64,000 nt of DNA. Source: Coprinellus micaceus (lineage: Eukaryota > Basidiomycota > Agaricomycetes > Agaricales > Psathyrellaceae). How positions within the stretch are numbered: the stretch's first letter is position 1; each line of letters begins with the position of its first letter. The position numbers and the translations under genes were made by a program. Of the stretch, positions 22,496 through 33,013 are shown piece after piece. Location of the stretch: contig OX596338.1 of assembly GCA_951394405.1 (NCBI GenBank), forward strand, positions 1,302,001 through 1,366,000, read 5' to 3'. The notes beneath the pieces are model-generated. The model was not told the DNA's origin and searched no databases. It saw only the letters and a program-made list of their open reading frames with translations.

Positions 22496-25091
22496 ATGTC
22501 GGGCCCACCTCCTCGCAGGAGTTCGGATGGCCTTGCCTACGCGATCTCAGGATACGGGGACGGGGCACGACCCCGTTCTGTTCATCATTCCTTAAATTCT
22601 AGAGACTCGGACTCACTACGTACACTTCGAGTAGATGAGGATGTCTCCTCTCTTCGCGAAGAGCTGGAGAAAACTCAGCGGCAGCTGCAGGCAACAATGC
22701 AACTCTCCAGGTCGGCGCAATCCCAGATAGAGAAACTCCAGGCAGACCACGCCAAATCCGCGGAACGGCTTGCATCCACCAGGAACCACTATCAAAGCCA
22801 AGTCACGGATCTCTCTGAGGAGTTGAAGGCAAAGAACGACAAGATTCAGTCTCTCCGCCACCAGCGCAACCAGGCACAGGGCCAACGGGATACACTCGAG
22901 AAAGGAACGGGGAAGCTGAAAGGGAAGTGGCATGCCACAGTTGCCAAAATGACCCTTGCCAACCAGGAACGCGACGAGGCCAATAAACACGCCCAGATCT
23001 CCACTTCACAACTCGAAGATCTATCCCGGAACTCGGCGGCTCACGATTCCACTATCAAGGCTCTCCGTCAGAAGTTCGATAAGGCTCGGAAGCAGCGCGA
23101 CGCATATGGCGGGGAAGCAGCAAAACTCGACACCAAGTTAAAAGCCGCGGTTTCGAAAGTTGCCGTGCTCAGCAGGGAGCTTGATGAGGCCAACGGACGC
23201 GCTGACAACGTCATTGCCCAGTCCGAGGCCCAGCACGCGGAACTCACACAGAAATGCTCTGTGCAGAAATCAGAGTCCAAGGCACTCCGTTGGCGATACG
23301 ACAAGGCTCGAGACGATCGTGATGCGTTTCGTAGGGAAGTCCTAGACGCCAATGACAAGCTGAAAGCCACAAGGGCGAAGGTCGCCACCCTCACGAAAGA
23401 GCGGAACGACGCCAACGAACGGGTCCAGACCACTACGGCGCAGCTTGAGGCACAACGCGCGGAGCTCTCCTTGATCTCCCGGAAGTCTGCCCAGCTGGAA
23501 TCAGACCTCAAGTCTCTCCGCCGGAGGTACGACAAGGCTCGAGATGACCGCGATGAATTTCGGAGACGAGGCGGAGAAACCGATCGCGAGTTGAAAGCTG
23601 CACTAGAGAGATCCGGCATCGCCAATCAGAAACTCGGCGAGGTGAAGCAAAACACCGAGACCCTCACGACGCGTTTCCTCAAGCAACACACGGAGCTGTC
23701 AAGGAAGTGCGCATCCCAGGAAGTGCAGCTCAAGACACTCTCCGAGGATCTCGGAGAAGCGAACCGCCAGCTAACCAGGAGTCGAATCAAACGCGGGGAG
23801 CTTCAAGACCAAATCTACGACCTTGAAGAGGCGTTGAACAAGAAGGGCGTACTGCTAGAGTCGGTCTGCGCACGCCTGCAGCGATCCGAAGGGTTGCTTC
23901 AGTCCGCTCAGGCTGAGATCACGCGGCTCTCGTCCGACGTGAACCTCAAAGCCTTGAACGTCGACGTCCTACTCGAGCAACTCGATCGATCGAAGCGCAA
24001 GCTTGAAGAGATTCAGGAGAAGGGGGATGAGGTCGACGCCTTACGCGAGGAACTATCCTTACTGAGGATGAAGCCCCGCCCTGAAGCATGCCTCTCCGGT
24101 GGCCCACCCGATGACCCCGTTCCGCCTCAAGAGTGTACCTATGTTGCTCATAAACCTCTAGACGATGACTTGACCCTCCCTGCCTCCGATCTTACCTCCG
24201 TTGCGGATGATGCTCAGCCGCCCAAGCCCATCCATCGTTTCCAAGGGGAACTCCAGCAGTTTAACATGCATCTCTCTGATACAGCGGCAAAGCTTTCAGT
24301 TTGGCTGAATCCGTCCATATATGCCAAGGGGTGGCCCTCTCAACTTGTGATGACGATAACATCAAACGCGACCGAGCATCGGATGTCTTCGGCGATGGCC
24401 TTGCTCAGACTATCCTGGAGAAATTCCAGAAGGTCAAGAAGATCGAAGATGCCCGAATTCGTCCGCTCGCTCGATTCCTCGCCCAGCACTCCCTCGCGTT
24501 GTGGAGTCGCGATATTCTTGAAGGCCGCGATACGAAGGCCTCTAACACCCGCAGGACCGAGGACACTGGTTAGTTTCAATTCCATCGTCACACACGGCTA
24601 CGTGTCTTACTCCCTCGTGTCTAGATATAACCGTCTTAGACCCCGATTTTACCTCGCACTCAGCGGGTCACAGAGCGACTGTGGAAGCATTGGACGCCCT
24701 GACTAAAGTCCTGTCGATCTTTGGGTTGACAATGAACAGGACCACCCACGACGCCTACAAGCTTGTGTACCCGCTCTTCTGCGATGCATCCAAGCTTCGC
24801 ACCACGATGGTCAGTGCCAAGGTCTCTGAAAGCTTCAGCCTCATTCTCCCCTCTCCTGGGATTCGATTCGCCGACGACGAGATGTGGGACGTTGGTGATC
24901 AATTTACCCTCGACACGCCGGCCAATGGGACTGATGACACGGAATTAGTCCTAGAAGGAATCGTTGCTGGTGCAATTGGCTTTGGATTACAGTGTGCGGT
25001 ACCCAGGCTAGGCGCCGAGACCGCGCAGATGGAACTGGTTTTAGAACCGCATGTCGTGCTGGATTATACCGTTCAGCTGCTGCTGGGATGA
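22496..25091 (+). CDS. Coiled-coil protein with conserved C-terminal domain (copy 2), apparent frameshift
   Basis: This is a paralogue of the 16717-18693 gene. Residues 1-50 are Ser/Arg/Pro-rich, about 50-520 is a long coiled coil built of imperfect repeats (LRRRYDKARDDRDEFRR recurs three times with variations), and the conserved C-terminal domain follows. Frame 22496 carries the homology up to FNMHLSDTAAKLSVWLN (about 24310). From about 24340 the homology continues in another frame (RDRASDVFGDGLAQTI) to 24568, then after a GT...AG intron in 24625-25091, ending VLEPHVVLDYTVQLLLG. No plausible intron explains the shift; it acts like a one-base deletion. Either there is a sequencing error, an unusual short intron, or the gene is recently damaged. 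The function is unknown. Confidence 0.7.
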
Positions 25092-25139
25092 GTGGTCAGA
25101 CGCCTTTATTTTGTCGGATTTTCGTTCACATCTTGTCCT

Positions 25140-25500
25140 CCATATCTTACCCCAGATTTCTGAGGATTTCAATGAACCCCAGTTGGAGTCTCGCTGTCGG
25201 TGCGCCTTCAAATCTGTCTTCAACCTTGCGTACCCGCTCGTCCGAGTCTGAGATGTGTACAAGCTTGGCGCTTCGTGCCTCGTCCTCCCCTTCCCCATGG
25301 CTCAGTTCGATGATGACTGGGTGGAGGAAGTAGATTGGCGATTTAGACTGGGCACCCCGGCCAATGGGGCCAATTCCCATGGACCGGTTCTCAGAAGGAG
25401 TGTTGTTTGGGTGGGAGGGCTTAGATTGAAGAGAAAGATACTCAGCCGGACGGCCCAACTGCCAGGAGATGTAGTTCGTACACGGCGCACCTCTCTTGGA
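25140..25500 (+). pseudogene. Decayed duplicate of the copy-2 C-terminal domain
   Basis: Downstream of the coiled-coil gene one frame reads FNLAYPLVRV, a TGA at 25252-25254, then LVLPFPMAQFDDDWVEEVDW and RLGTPANGANS. It lines up with KLVYPLFCDA, LILPSPGIRFADDEMWDVGD and TLDTPANGTDD of the intact gene, in the same order and spacing. The DNA around CCGGCCAATGGG is nearly identical in both. The in-frame stop and loss of the LDYTV ending show that it is non-functional as a copy. Confidence 0.6.
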
Positions 25501-26218
25501 ATAGTTTGGCGCCAAGAGTCGGTGAGTTTTCTCCGATCTTACCTTACCTTGCCGTTCGCCGAAATGAAACGTGGGTCTTTTTAACACGAATAACACTGCC
25601 TCGTGCTTGTAATTGCCTCGTAACCTCGTCAGCGCAGCACTGTTGCTTGAATGTGATTGCTCAGAAATTGCCTCACCTTTCCAGGACTTCAAACGCTTCA
25701 TTTCCCGGCATCTGTCATTGCCAGAGTAACTTACCGCATTTCGTCAATTCGTTCTCGCCTCGTTACAACATGCCATCCAAGTTGCCACCTCCTGTACGTG
25801 TGTTATGATGGTCCTCTCCCGTATCGAACTTCCATTTACTATACGTCCCAGGCATCGCTCCAACTCATTGGTGGGTCGAAGTACGCTAGAGGTGTTCCTC
25901 GTGGGTTCATCGGGGAATCTTGTTGATACGGTGAACAACCATTGAGCTGTATTTCCCTCAAGCCTCGAGGGCTACTATGGGGAGGGTGGCGTTCCCCTCT
26001 ACATAAGCCTCTATTTCACCCCGCGCAGTCAACCTCCAACCCGCCCGCTCGGGGTGCGTGGCCAACTCATGGCAGTGGTTGGTCAACTTCCGATCCTGAG
26101 GCCTGAGACATTCCAAGCCATCCGTGGTTAGCGCCTATCTTCGATTCTCCTTGTTGTCACCCAATTTAAATGACATATTAACCTATTCTTGGAGCCGATG
26201 TATACCAATTTACCTCAC
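25501..26218. other. Intergenic, about 720 nt
   Basis: No gene or repeat was recognised between the pseudogene fragment and the first cupredoxin promoter. Confidence 0.35.
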
Positions 26219-26227
26219 CATATAAGA
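26219..26227 (+). promoter_or_regulatory. TATA box of cupredoxin copy 1
   Basis: CATATAAGA lies about 62-70 nt ahead of the ATG at 26289, a normal position for a core promoter with a short leader. Confidence 0.5.
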
Positions 26228-26288
26228 TGGCTGGCGGCGTCAGGTATGCCTCCCAGGCCCCCCTTCTGCCAAAACATCCACCACAGAC

Positions 26289-27201
26289 ATGAAGTTCTCT
26301 CTTGCTTTGGTCGCTCTCCTCCCCCTCTTCGTCAAGGGCGCTGACATCCCTGTCGATGTCGGTGAATCTGGGGTACGTTCCGAACTGACCTCAGCGCTCA
26401 AAGGATGGTCGCTGACGTCTTCGTTTCCTTCCCCAGCTTGCCTTTGCGCCCTCTAGCGTCACCGCTGCGGAAGGAGATGTTATTATCTTCAGCTTGTACG
26501 TACTTCTCAGGTCATAGGGAAGAGACCCAATGCTCAGTGTATTGCCACAATCTTCTTAGCTATCCCAAAAACCACGTTCGTCGCCCTTTGAACCCCTATA
26601 TTCCATTGTAAATGCTCACCTCTTCACACAGACGGTGACCCAATCGAGCTTCGCCACCCCGTGCACCAAGCTAGCTGCCGGTACTGTCGCAGACTCTGGG
26701 TTCATTCCCGTCACAGATGCGAGCACGCCTACTGTTTGGAACTACACTGTTACTAGTAGCAACCCCACCTGGTTCTACTGCGCACAGGGCAGGTAAGCGT
26801 CTCGTCACCACACGCTCGGGGCAGAGTCCACGGTGATGCTAACGCATTACAAAGTCACTGCACCAGTGGCATGGTCTTCGCTATCAACCCAAGTGCGGAG
26901 AACACTTTCGAAGCCTTCCAGGTGAGTGGCACCACCATGACCTCTCCATTCTTCACATGGCTGAACGCAACTCCAGCAAAACGCCAGGAACGGAGGCACC
27001 GGCTCCTCCTCCACCACCACGGGCACGGGCACTAGTACACGCCCTACTAGCACTTCCCCTGGCGGCTCCACCACCAGTTCTCAGGCTACCGGCACTGCGG
27101 GCGCTGGCGGGAATGGAAACGGTGCCGTGTCCATGGCGGCGTCGGGTGGTGCAGCCTCCCTCTTGGCCATCGCTGGGGCTGTCGCCGCCTTCGCCTTGTA
27201 A
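26289..27201 (+). CDS. Secreted cupredoxin-like protein, Ser/Thr-rich with GPI-type tail (copy 1), 203 aa
   Basis: This is a cell-surface blue-copper-fold protein of the fungal extracellular serine-rich class. Exons: 26289-26372, 26437-26495, 26560-26575, 26632-26792, 26855-26921 and 26977-27201, all in frame. MKFSLALVALLPLFVKGA is the signal peptide. The fold follows: LAFAPSSVTAAEGDVIIFSF, YPKNHTVTQSSF and WFYCAQGSHCTSGM. All four type-1 copper ligands are in place (His in KNHTV, then Cys, His and Met of CAQGSHCTSGM). A Gly/Ser/Thr linker follows, and a hydrophobic end (ASLLAIAGAVAAFAL) suits GPI attachment. It is the first of three paralogues (33014, 34879) sharing the 13-16-nt third exon. 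Its substrate or redox role is unknown. Confidence 0.9.
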
Positions 27202-27400
27202 AACTATGCCGGGCGCTAGCAGGTCCACCAGACTGCATCCTTTGGACTTTATTTCACTATAGACCCCTGATATCTGTATTCCGTAGTAATGATACATAGA
27301 GCTGTGTGCATAAGGGCGCTTCGATCTCGTCGCGCATGATGGGGAAGGGCAAGTCCAACCTTAAAGTCACAACATTCAGCGCCCACACAAGTAGGATAGT

Positions 27401-28460
27401 TCATAGTCTCCTCCTAATAGGTGCAGGTGAGCCGTCCCGACTTTCCCCGTTCATATCACCCCCGTCGAACCTCCTGACACGCTTGCGCTTGGGCGTAGGA
27501 GTGTCAGGCGCGCGCAGAACAACGGGAGGGACAAGGACCCTCATCTTCGTTATGTCCGCCGTAAATGAGTGCTTGTCGTTGATCTTCCAGTGGTTGACAT
27601 GGAACTCAAGCTGGACAACGGCACCCTTAAGCTTGGCTTCGTAGTCGGGCGGTAGAATCAAATCACGACGCCCTTCGCGCTCAAGATCGTATGCGGGGAC
27701 GGGTATTGGGACGTGGGTTTGTTCGAGCTTCTGAAGTTCGGGTTTGGCCTCAGGGTGACGCAGAGGCCAGTCCTTGGTACCGAACTCAATGTATTCAGGG
27801 TCGTCAATCCCAGCAAGGCTTTCACCCCGCGCAATGCCTCGCGTCGCACGGTGGCTTGTGGCAACGTCGTATTTCTTCTTCATCTATCGGCACGATACGA
27901 CGTTAGCTGTGTAGTCAGGCTGCGAGGTCATGGCGGCAACTCACCTCAAATATCCTGTGGCTTACCCTGAACCCTTGCCTGTAGTTGGGCGGACCATTGC
28001 TAGAAGCCCAATTGATCAAGCCAGAGATTTGGAGGCCATCCCCGTCGGCCTTCTTCTCAACAAGGCGATTAAGATTGGCCCACCCAGCCTCATAGTCACC
28101 ATCGATGATGGGGATATTAGGATCCTCTGCTACAGCAGCGGCCCGGGCACTGGCCAAGGACCCCTTGCTCCAGTTAGGCTTCCAGTCGCCACACGCGATG
28201 AGATAGTAGTCCTCCTTCTTCAAGCGAACGATCGCGGACAGAACAGCCGCTGGAGGGCTGGCTGGAGGACCAGCGGGCATGGTCGTGGGGTCGTTCTTGT
28301 AGGCTGCGAGATCCTCTTTGTGCCGACCCGCATCCTCCTTGCTCACAACACGGTCGAAGCCCCCATTCGTCTGGAACCATTCGAGTTTATCAAGTATGGT
28401 CCTATCCGCGGCGTAGAAAGTCTTCTCGCGGAGGGCCTGGCGAATCTCAGTGAGCGGCAT
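27401..28460 (-). CDS. Unrecognised two-domain protein, tandem family member A, 332 aa
   Basis: The family is not recognised. Exons (minus) are 28460-27945 and 27883-27401, in frame. Exon 1 encodes a domain with LSAIVRLKKEDYYLIACGDW, DPNIPIIDGDY and RVSHRIFE. Exon 2 encodes VPIPVPAYD, LPPDYEAKLKGAVVQLEF, NHW and FTADITKMRVLVPP, then a basic tail TPKRKRVRR that could be a nuclear localisation signal. There is no signal peptide or membrane segment. Genes at 28859-29841 and 31039-32147 share every one of these blocks and the intron position, so this is a tandem family. A TATA-like GATATATA lies about 55 nt upstream. The tail is convergent with cupredoxin copy 1. Confidence 0.75.
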
Positions 28461-28513
28461 GGTGGTGGTTAAGAGGATAGATGAAGGGCTGCCTGAAAAC
28501 GGCCCTGGCTCGC

Positions 28514-28521
28514 GATATATA
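28514..28521 (-). promoter_or_regulatory. TATA box of tandem family member A
   Basis: Read on the minus strand this is TATATATC, about 54-61 nt ahead of the ATG at 28460. It supports that ATG as the start. Confidence 0.45.
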
Positions 28522-28858
28522 CCTGAGAACGGTAAGATGGACGAGTCAACAAACGAGGGAATGACGGGGGCAAGTCACGTCCACGAGCGGGCGGCGGTTC
28601 CCTCTTTTGTGCGAGTGCGCCTATATTGGGAATGAGGCTGTGGACCCACAACGCCGATCGAGTCAGCGCCAGGAAGGTGGCCCTCTCAAGGCTGTATTCG
28701 CACTTGAAAGGGCGATGAAGGTGCTGGTAACGCAGTACTGCATTTTCACCCAAAGTATCCCTTTACGTGGGCTGTGGGAACCATTGTATTCCATCTTTGG
28801 GGGCTCAAATATCTACACTCAATCCATTATCCTGAATATAGTTGACCAAGGTCACTGC
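28522..28858. other. Intergenic, 337 nt
   Basis: This lies between tandem members A and B. No gene or repeat was seen. Confidence 0.35.
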
Positions 28859-29841
28859 CTACGTGTCTTTCCCTTTCTTGGACGGCGGATCCCTTGCTTC
28901 TTGCAATTCCCTCTCGAAGTGGTCGATCTTCGCGATGCGCTTGCGTTTGGGAGTGGGATTCGGAGGGGGGAGCGGGACCCGAATCCTTTGAATATCGGCT
29001 GTGTAGTTCTTTGCATCCACAACCCAATGGTTCAGATGGAATTCAAGCCGTACGACTGTCCCTCGAAGCTTCGCCCCGTAATCTTCTGGGAGGATGACAG
29101 CACCGGCCACATCGTACGCCGGAAGTGGGAGGACGTCGTGAGTGTCCTTGAGTGTGAGAAGATGTTCCTTCGCAGAAAGGTTGCGAACTGGCCAGTGCTC
29201 GACCTCGAACTCCACATGGTCTGTAGCAGGATCTTCGGCCTCGCTCGTTGTAGGATGATCCTTGTCGTCTTTCTTCTATGAAACTGCGTCAGCGATCTAT
29301 TCCATGATACAATGATGGGAGAAGCTACGCACCTCAAAGACCCTATCCTATGGCTTATCTTGAAGCGATGACCCTTCGCTTTCGAATCCTCGCTCCAATC
29401 AACCACCCCGAAGGTTTTGTAAGTTTGGTCAGTTGTATTGCTTGAAAAGAAAGACAAAAGTACGCTATTGACGTTGCTGAGCGTCGTATGGAATTCATTG
29501 GGATCGAGATGCAGAGGGATATTGGGCTCCTCCGTGAGTGCCGACAGTCGTATTCCTGCCAAGGTAGGCCCCTTTGAGTTGCCTGGCTTCCAGTTCCTGC
29601 ATGCGGTGAGGAGGTATTCTGTACTGAGCCGTACGATAGTGGAAAGGGTAGCCGGGGAAGGTGGTTCGGGGGCCTGGGCGGGGTTGTACACCTTGAGCTC
29701 CTTGTATCGAGAGGCGGAGCTCTGGGTAATGACGAAGCTGCGCTTCTTGTCGCCAGACCATTGTAAGTGCTCGGGGGCGTCTTTGTCGCCGGGATAGACA
29801 GTGAGAGTGCGGAGACCCGCGAGTACGTCTTTGATAGCCAT
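28859..29841 (-). pseudogene. Tandem family member B, disrupted by an apparent 5-bp duplication
   Basis: This has the same architecture as members A and C: exon 1 29841-29333 (MAIKDVLAGLRTLTVY..., LSTIVRLSTEYLLTACRNW, EEPNIPL, FKISHR) and exon 2 29275-28859 (VEFEVEHWPVRNL, VLPLPAYD, LPEDYGAKLRGTVVRLEFHL, YTADIQRIRVPLPP, PTPKRKRIAK). At the end of exon 1 the expected HR(I/V)FE is interrupted by a direct repeat ATAGGATAGG, 5 nt more than the frame allows. Splicing at the conserved donor therefore puts exon 2 out of frame, and the shifted frame runs to 29032. Exon 2 itself is intact, so the lesion looks recent, or it is a sequence error. The start at 29841 is preferred because the TATA box sits only 8 nt from the upstream ATG at 29895. 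Confidence 0.65.
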
Positions 29842-29902
29842 GGTGTGTCGTTGTTTGACCAAGCGCGTCATTAGGTTGGGGGTGGGGGGACTCAAACATC
29901 AG

Positions 29903-29910
29903 CTTTTATA
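29903..29910 (-). promoter_or_regulatory. TATA box of tandem family member B
   Basis: On the minus strand this reads TATAAAAG, a near-perfect TATA box 62-69 nt upstream of the ATG at 29841. Confidence 0.55.
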
Positions 29911-31038
29911 AGTCGGGGAGAGTTTGCCTGGGTACCAATGGCAACCCTAGATAGGCGCCAGTCTCTGCTTCCTCCGAATTGGGTCGCCCCGGACTTTGTA
30001 TTCCAATTCAAATCTTGGTCACTAAATCTGGTTCTTGTCCCAGTTTTCTGTCCCGGTCCAGGCTTTTCTTTCCGCCCGCTGGCCCATAACAAGTGGTGGA
30101 AGCATATTCCATGACTCCTGCATGTAACCTGACCCTGTCAGCGGTTCCGTATATTTCGTCATTCCCGACGAGACCTTCCCATGCTCCGTGGTAAAAAGGC
30201 CCAGTCACATTGAATGCTTTCTGCACGGAACTAGCAAGAGAATGGATAGCATTGAGTCAGTGAACTGCGTTCGGGAGCGATATTGACGAACCGTATGTGT
30301 GTATGGCCAAAAATGTAATGGGCAGCTGGGACCTAGTATCCGGCGAGATGAGGGAAAGTGGCAGAAGGGGAATGGTCCTGACACGAATGTGTCCACAATG
30401 GCAGATGAGGTTTTCACCTCAGCCTCTTCCTCCCGAGCACCCACGCCGACCGACAGAAGCATCGGCAGAATAGCTAGTTTCTTCGTAGGTGGCCTAGCAT
30501 CGAAATTGGATCGCAAGTTGATGTCACATCCGCAGCTTCGACGTCCATGTCCGCATTGCTGTCGTACAGAGCGAAGGTTGGCATGGGCCCCGCGTTGGGC
30601 TCAAGAGTTGAGTGACATGTGGGTTTATCTGTTTTGAAGCGCTGCATGGTCTCGCTGCACAGCTGATTGAGAACAAATCCCGAGCGGGATGACATTACCT
30701 TCGAGAGGCCGATGGGGAGAGTAGTCTTGTCGATGCTGCAGCATTGCGGGCAATTAGCCCACTGCTGAGGTCCTAAGGATTAGCAAAGAATCATCAAATA
30801 TTACGGGGCTTTCGCGGAAGTTACAAGCAGTCCGAAGCAATGGGAACCAAAACTGATCCAAATTTAAGAGGGGAGATCACAACTACTCGAAGTCCGCCTA
30901 GGAAACGGCCCAGCCATTGAAGTCAGCCCAAATCCTTCATTGCCGGGGATGAGCGCGACTCACCAGCCGATGACCGAACCTAATTCTCCTCTTCCTTCTT
31001 GATGACACGCTTGGCCTTTGAGTTCAACATCGGTTTCT
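29911..31038. other. Intergenic, about 1.1 kb
   Basis: The longest open frame (minus, 30205-30516) shows no domain or coding bias. I see no gene, tRNA or repeat here. Confidence 0.35.
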
Positions 31039-32147
31039 TCACCGGAGTAGGGGTTTCCTCGCATTCAGCCTTGCGCTCAGCTTTGGCCTCTTCACCGAGG
31101 GTGGCCCTTCCTCCTCGCACTTGACCTCCACATCGCTCTCATCCGGGTCTTGTCGAACGATGCGCTTGCGTTTGAGGGGCGGTGCGGCAGGTGCCTGCCC
31201 CTTCATCGGAGTGGTATCCTCACGCTTAACCTTCACATCGCTAACGTCCGAGTCCGTGCGCCCAATGCGCTTCCGCTCAGGCGAAGCCGGGGGCGAGAGT
31301 GGGACTTGAGGCGGTGAAAGCGTAACCGGGGTGTCCGGCACCGGAGGGACAAGAACGCGCATGTTGTCGATGTCCGCTGTGAAGCGATGCATGCCGTTGA
31401 GGGGGAAATAGTGGTTCAGGACAAAGCCCACACGGACAACTGCGCCGCTGAGCTTGTCCTCGTACTGCGAGGGATGGATCCTGTGTCCGTCTACATCCTG
31501 TGCGGGAAGGGGGACCACGACATGGGAGCTCAAAATCTTGGTGAGCCCTGCGCCTTCAGCCGGCCAGTTGACAGGCCAATTTTCGATCCTGAACTGAGGA
31601 TCGGAGTCTGCCTGCCAATCCCCATACCATGGCCCCTTTTTCTACAAATTATGGTCAGAATGGTCCGGTCGAGGATAAGATATGGACTCACCCGAAACAG
31701 CCTATGCTGAATTCTGAAGCCGGTCCAAGCTCCCCAACCACCCCAAGGACGTCGAAGGGGAAGACTGTAGCCGCTCCCAGACAGATCCTCCTGTAGCTTG
31801 ACCGCGCACTTGTTGTCTATGGCACCACAAACATTGAGGAAGTCTCCTTGCAGCTCAGGCACATCGGGGTCCTGGGCAATAGCGTTGGCCTTTGCCTTCT
31901 CGAACTCGATGCCGAAACCTTCATAGAATGGATCCCAATCGGAGCATGCAGTCATGCGATAGTCGTCCTTGCTGATGTAGACGATGGCGTAGAGTATGGC
32001 AGGATGATTTGCGTGACCCTTCCGGACGACTTGGTCGTGGCCGTCGCGCCTGGTAACCCAGGTCAGCTTGTCACGATTATTGGGGTCTCCCATATACAAT
32101 TCGCCCCTATTACGGAGGTCTTCGCGAGCGAGTTCAAGAGGAGACAT
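31039..32147 (-). CDS. Unrecognised two-domain protein, tandem family member C, 352 aa
   Basis: Exons (minus) are 32147-31692 and 31641-31039, in frame. Exon 1 has the family block LYAIVYISKDDYRMTACSDW, QDPDVPELQGDF and FRIQHRLFR at the conserved donor. Exon 2 starts KKGPWYGDW and has RIENWPVNWP, VVVPLPAQD, QYEDKLSGAVVRVGFVLNHY, FTADIDNMRVLVPP and then a longer C-terminal tail. That tail contains two near-identical basic/acidic units (ERKRIGRTDSDVSDVKVKRE and LKRKRIVRQDPDESDVEVKC), apparently an internal duplication, and ends in further basic residues. The tail suggests nuclear targeting; that is inference. The function is unknown. Confidence 0.75.
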
Positions 32148-33013
32148 GGCGGGAATTTGAGATATATTGGCTCTCTTGGTGTGAGCGCTGCACTTGGGAA
32201 CCCTGTTGTCGCTTGACGAGTCGTCTAACGGAGGCCTTCGTGAGGGTTGGGAGACTAAGAGACATTCGGTTCACTCACTCATTGGTTGCATAGTTTTAAA
32301 CGGTGGTTTAAAGAAAATATGTGGTCGGTGATGGTGGTTGCAGAGAGAAAGCAGTTGAGTCAAACTCAAGAGGACCGCGCAGGATCAAGAATCACATGCC
32401 GAAATCACTTCAGGGGCGGCACTTTCCGAAAAGGCCACCAACACAGATAATCGACATAGAAAGGAGTCCCTTCTCTTCTCTGAGGGCTATATTTACACAG
32501 GAAACTGTCCGAATTCGACACCCTTTGACAGCGCAAGCAGCACTCATTTCGTTCAAGCAGCGCCCCAGGCCTTCGACGACCCTTTCAATGGCCCTCTTGC
32601 GAGTAGGAACAACCCGCCCTTTCAATTCGGTAACCCTCAACCCTCACCTTCGTACACTGCATACCACGGATATTTTATGCCATACCCCGCGTCTTGAACT
32701 CGCTGAAGTCTATCCCGTCGGCCTAACACTCATAAATGCATAACTTGGGGTCGGTCCAGGGTCGTTACTATGAGTGCAGTACTACGAAGGGATCGTGTCT
32801 CAGCTGGATCAAAGTTCAAAATGGCACCTTGTCCAATACCTTGGAGCCTTCCTTTCCTCGGTCATCGCCCGTCGATACCGCAACGCAACATCGCCGTGAT
32901 GCCCCGCTCAACCTACTGCGAGCGAGCGGTGTGGACGATCCTGGGATGCCCTTGGCTCTGAGTCAACTCTCATAAATTGTCTCCCTCACTTCACTGCGTA
33001 CCCATCAAACACG
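32148..33013. other. Divergent intergenic region, 866 nt
   Basis: This is shared upstream sequence of tandem member C (-) and cupredoxin copy 2 (+). A weak TATA-like CATAAATT sits about 45 nt ahead of the ATG at 33014. No gene was seen. Confidence 0.35.

Noticed and set aside
24301..24345. Short intron (GTTTGG...CCAAG) explaining the frame change in coiled-coil copy 2
   Set aside because: At 35 nt it would be shorter than any other intron here, and its phase does not restore the observed downstream frame.
29842..29895. Upstream ATG for tandem member B
   Set aside because: It is only 8 nt from a near-perfect TATA box, so it would lie upstream of the expected transcription start. The ATG at 29841 also aligns with the starts of members A and C.
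30205..30516. 103-codon minus-strand frame in the 30-31 kb gap
   Set aside because: It has no similarity to the flanking families, no promoter elements and no domain.
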